DNA of 5,408 bases from Spirochaetota bacterium (GTDB lineage Bacteria > Spirochaetota > UBA4802 > UBA5550). The stretch is from assembly GCA_022704585.1 (NCBI GenBank), contig JAKJGD010000175.1, positions 1-5,408 of the forward strand, in the 5' to 3' direction. Below are positions 4,904 through 5,408 of this stretch, piece by piece. The translations under genes were made by a program, and so were the position numbers. Position 1 is the first letter of the stretch; each line of letters starts with the position of its first letter. The notes under the pieces are model-generated. The model made no database searches. It saw only the letters and a program-made list of their open reading frames with translations, and had not been told where the DNA came from.

Positions 4904-5408
4904 CTATAGGTTTCTTCCCAGCTCCTCGCCTTCCCGTATGGCTTCCAGCACCTGGCGCGGCTCCAGCGCGTCGCCGATGACGCGCACCTCGCCCGCGCCT
5001 GCCGCGCCGGACAGTCCGTTCACCGGGTCAGCGCCAAGCGCGAGCACCACGCAGTCCATGCCGGTGACGGCCTCCTCCGCGCCCGCGCGCTCTATAACCG
5101 CGCCGTCGGCGGTGATCCGCTTCACAATTGCGGAGGTTATAATGCGCACCTCCCGGTGCCTGAGCTTTTCCATCAGCACCTCGCGGCCCTCGCTGAACAT
5201 GTCCGCGCCCGCGGCATCGGTCATCTCCACGATAGTGACGGCCGTGCGGCCAATGGTGATGTTGTCGCCCGCGTTCGCAAGGAACGAGGCGGTCTCGCAT
5301 CCCACCATGCCGCCGCCCACGATGAGCACGCTCCCCGGCGGCACGTCCGCAGCGCCCGAGAGCACATCGTGCGCCGTGAGCACGTTCGCGCCGTCGGCGC
5401 CGGGGATG
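4904..5408 (-). CDS. NADH:flavin oxidoreductase / enoate reductase type, C-terminal NAD(P)H-binding part (partial)
   Basis: The frame is open through the right edge (first full codon at 5407) and ends at TAG (4904-4906). It gives 167 C-terminal residues, with the N-terminus beyond the window. The opening I-P-G-A-D-G-A-N-V-L-T-A, followed by a nucleotide-binding Rossmann motif V-L-I-V-G-G-G-M-V-G-C-E, is typical of the C-terminal half of multi-domain Old-Yellow-Enzyme-type proteins such as 2-enoate reductase and 2,4-dienoyl-CoA reductase. After the second strand comes V-E-M, whose acidic residue favours NADH over NADPH. The V-L-A-L-G-A-D and V-I-G-D-A segments near the end are the usual FAD-side motifs. 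In this family an FMN barrel and a 4Fe-4S cluster precede this part, but they are not visible here. A similar tail occurs in other pyridine-nucleotide disulfide oxidoreductases, so the exact subfamily is uncertain. A GTG at 5383 is an internal valine, not the start. The 29-nt gap to the convergent reductase gene shows no clear terminator. Confidence 0.75.
   Translation of the reverse strand, partial: IPGADGANVLTAHDVLSGAADVPPGSVLIVGGGMVGCETASFLANAGDNITIGRTAVTIVEMTDAAGADMFSEGREVLMEKLRHREVRIITSAIVKRITADGAVIERAGAEEAVTGMDCVVLALGADPVNGLSGAAGAGEVRVIGDALEPRQVLEAIREGEELGRNL

Noticed and set aside
5383..5383. GTG at 5383 as the start of the right-hand flavoprotein gene
   Set aside because: The frame continues upstream with I-P-G-A-D-G-A-N, a conserved stretch of the enoate-reductase-type family, so the codon is an internal valine of a gene that extends beyond the window.

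Overview
The window comes from a fairly GC-rich bacterium. It has a σ70-type promoter landscape, Shine-Dalgarno (SD) leaders and ATG/TTG starts. The gene content points to an anaerobic or microaerophilic Gram-negative lineage, such as Desulfobacterota or Spirochaetota: a CGAxxG redox-cysteine protein, a thioredoxin-reductase-like flavoprotein without an NADPH motif, the tail of an Old-Yellow-Enzyme/enoate-reductase-type flavoprotein, and an ECF sigma/anti-sigma pair. This is inference from gene families; the sequence alone does not fix the taxon.

Layout, left to right. (1) Positions 3-299 (+) hold the 3' end of an unrecognised multi-pass membrane protein. (2) A 38-nt convergent junction with a weak hairpin separates it from 338-1207 (-), a C_GCAxxG_C_C-type protein built of two cysteine-bearing halves. 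(3) A 97-nt spacer dominated by a long nested hairpin (1238-1294) separates that gene from a three-gene minus-strand operon: ECF sigma factor (3101-3643), zinc-finger membrane anti-sigma factor (2568-3104, overlapping sigma by 4 nt) and a signal-peptide-bearing bactofilin-like β-helix protein with a multi-pass membrane C-terminus (1305-2531). (4) A 334-nt divergent intergenic region (3644-3977) has A-tracts and a candidate promoter on each strand. (5) 3978-4874 (+) is a thioredoxin-reductase-fold flavoprotein. (6) Converging on it, 4904-5408 (-) is the C-terminal NADH-binding part of a larger flavin oxidoreductase that runs off the right edge.

How the genes may work together (inference): the sigma, anti-sigma and membrane β-helix genes form a compact envelope-sensing or envelope-remodelling regulon. 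The anti-sigma would hold the sigma factor at the inner membrane until a periplasmic or membrane signal releases it, and the β-helix protein would be sensor, co-regulator or output. The flanking genes share a thiol/flavin redox theme, but nothing in the sequence shows that they belong to the sigma regulon. Points most worth following are the exported membrane-anchored bactofilin-like protein in a sigma operon, the missing NADPH-phosphate motif in the thioredoxin-reductase-like protein, and the internal duplication of the CGAxxG protein.
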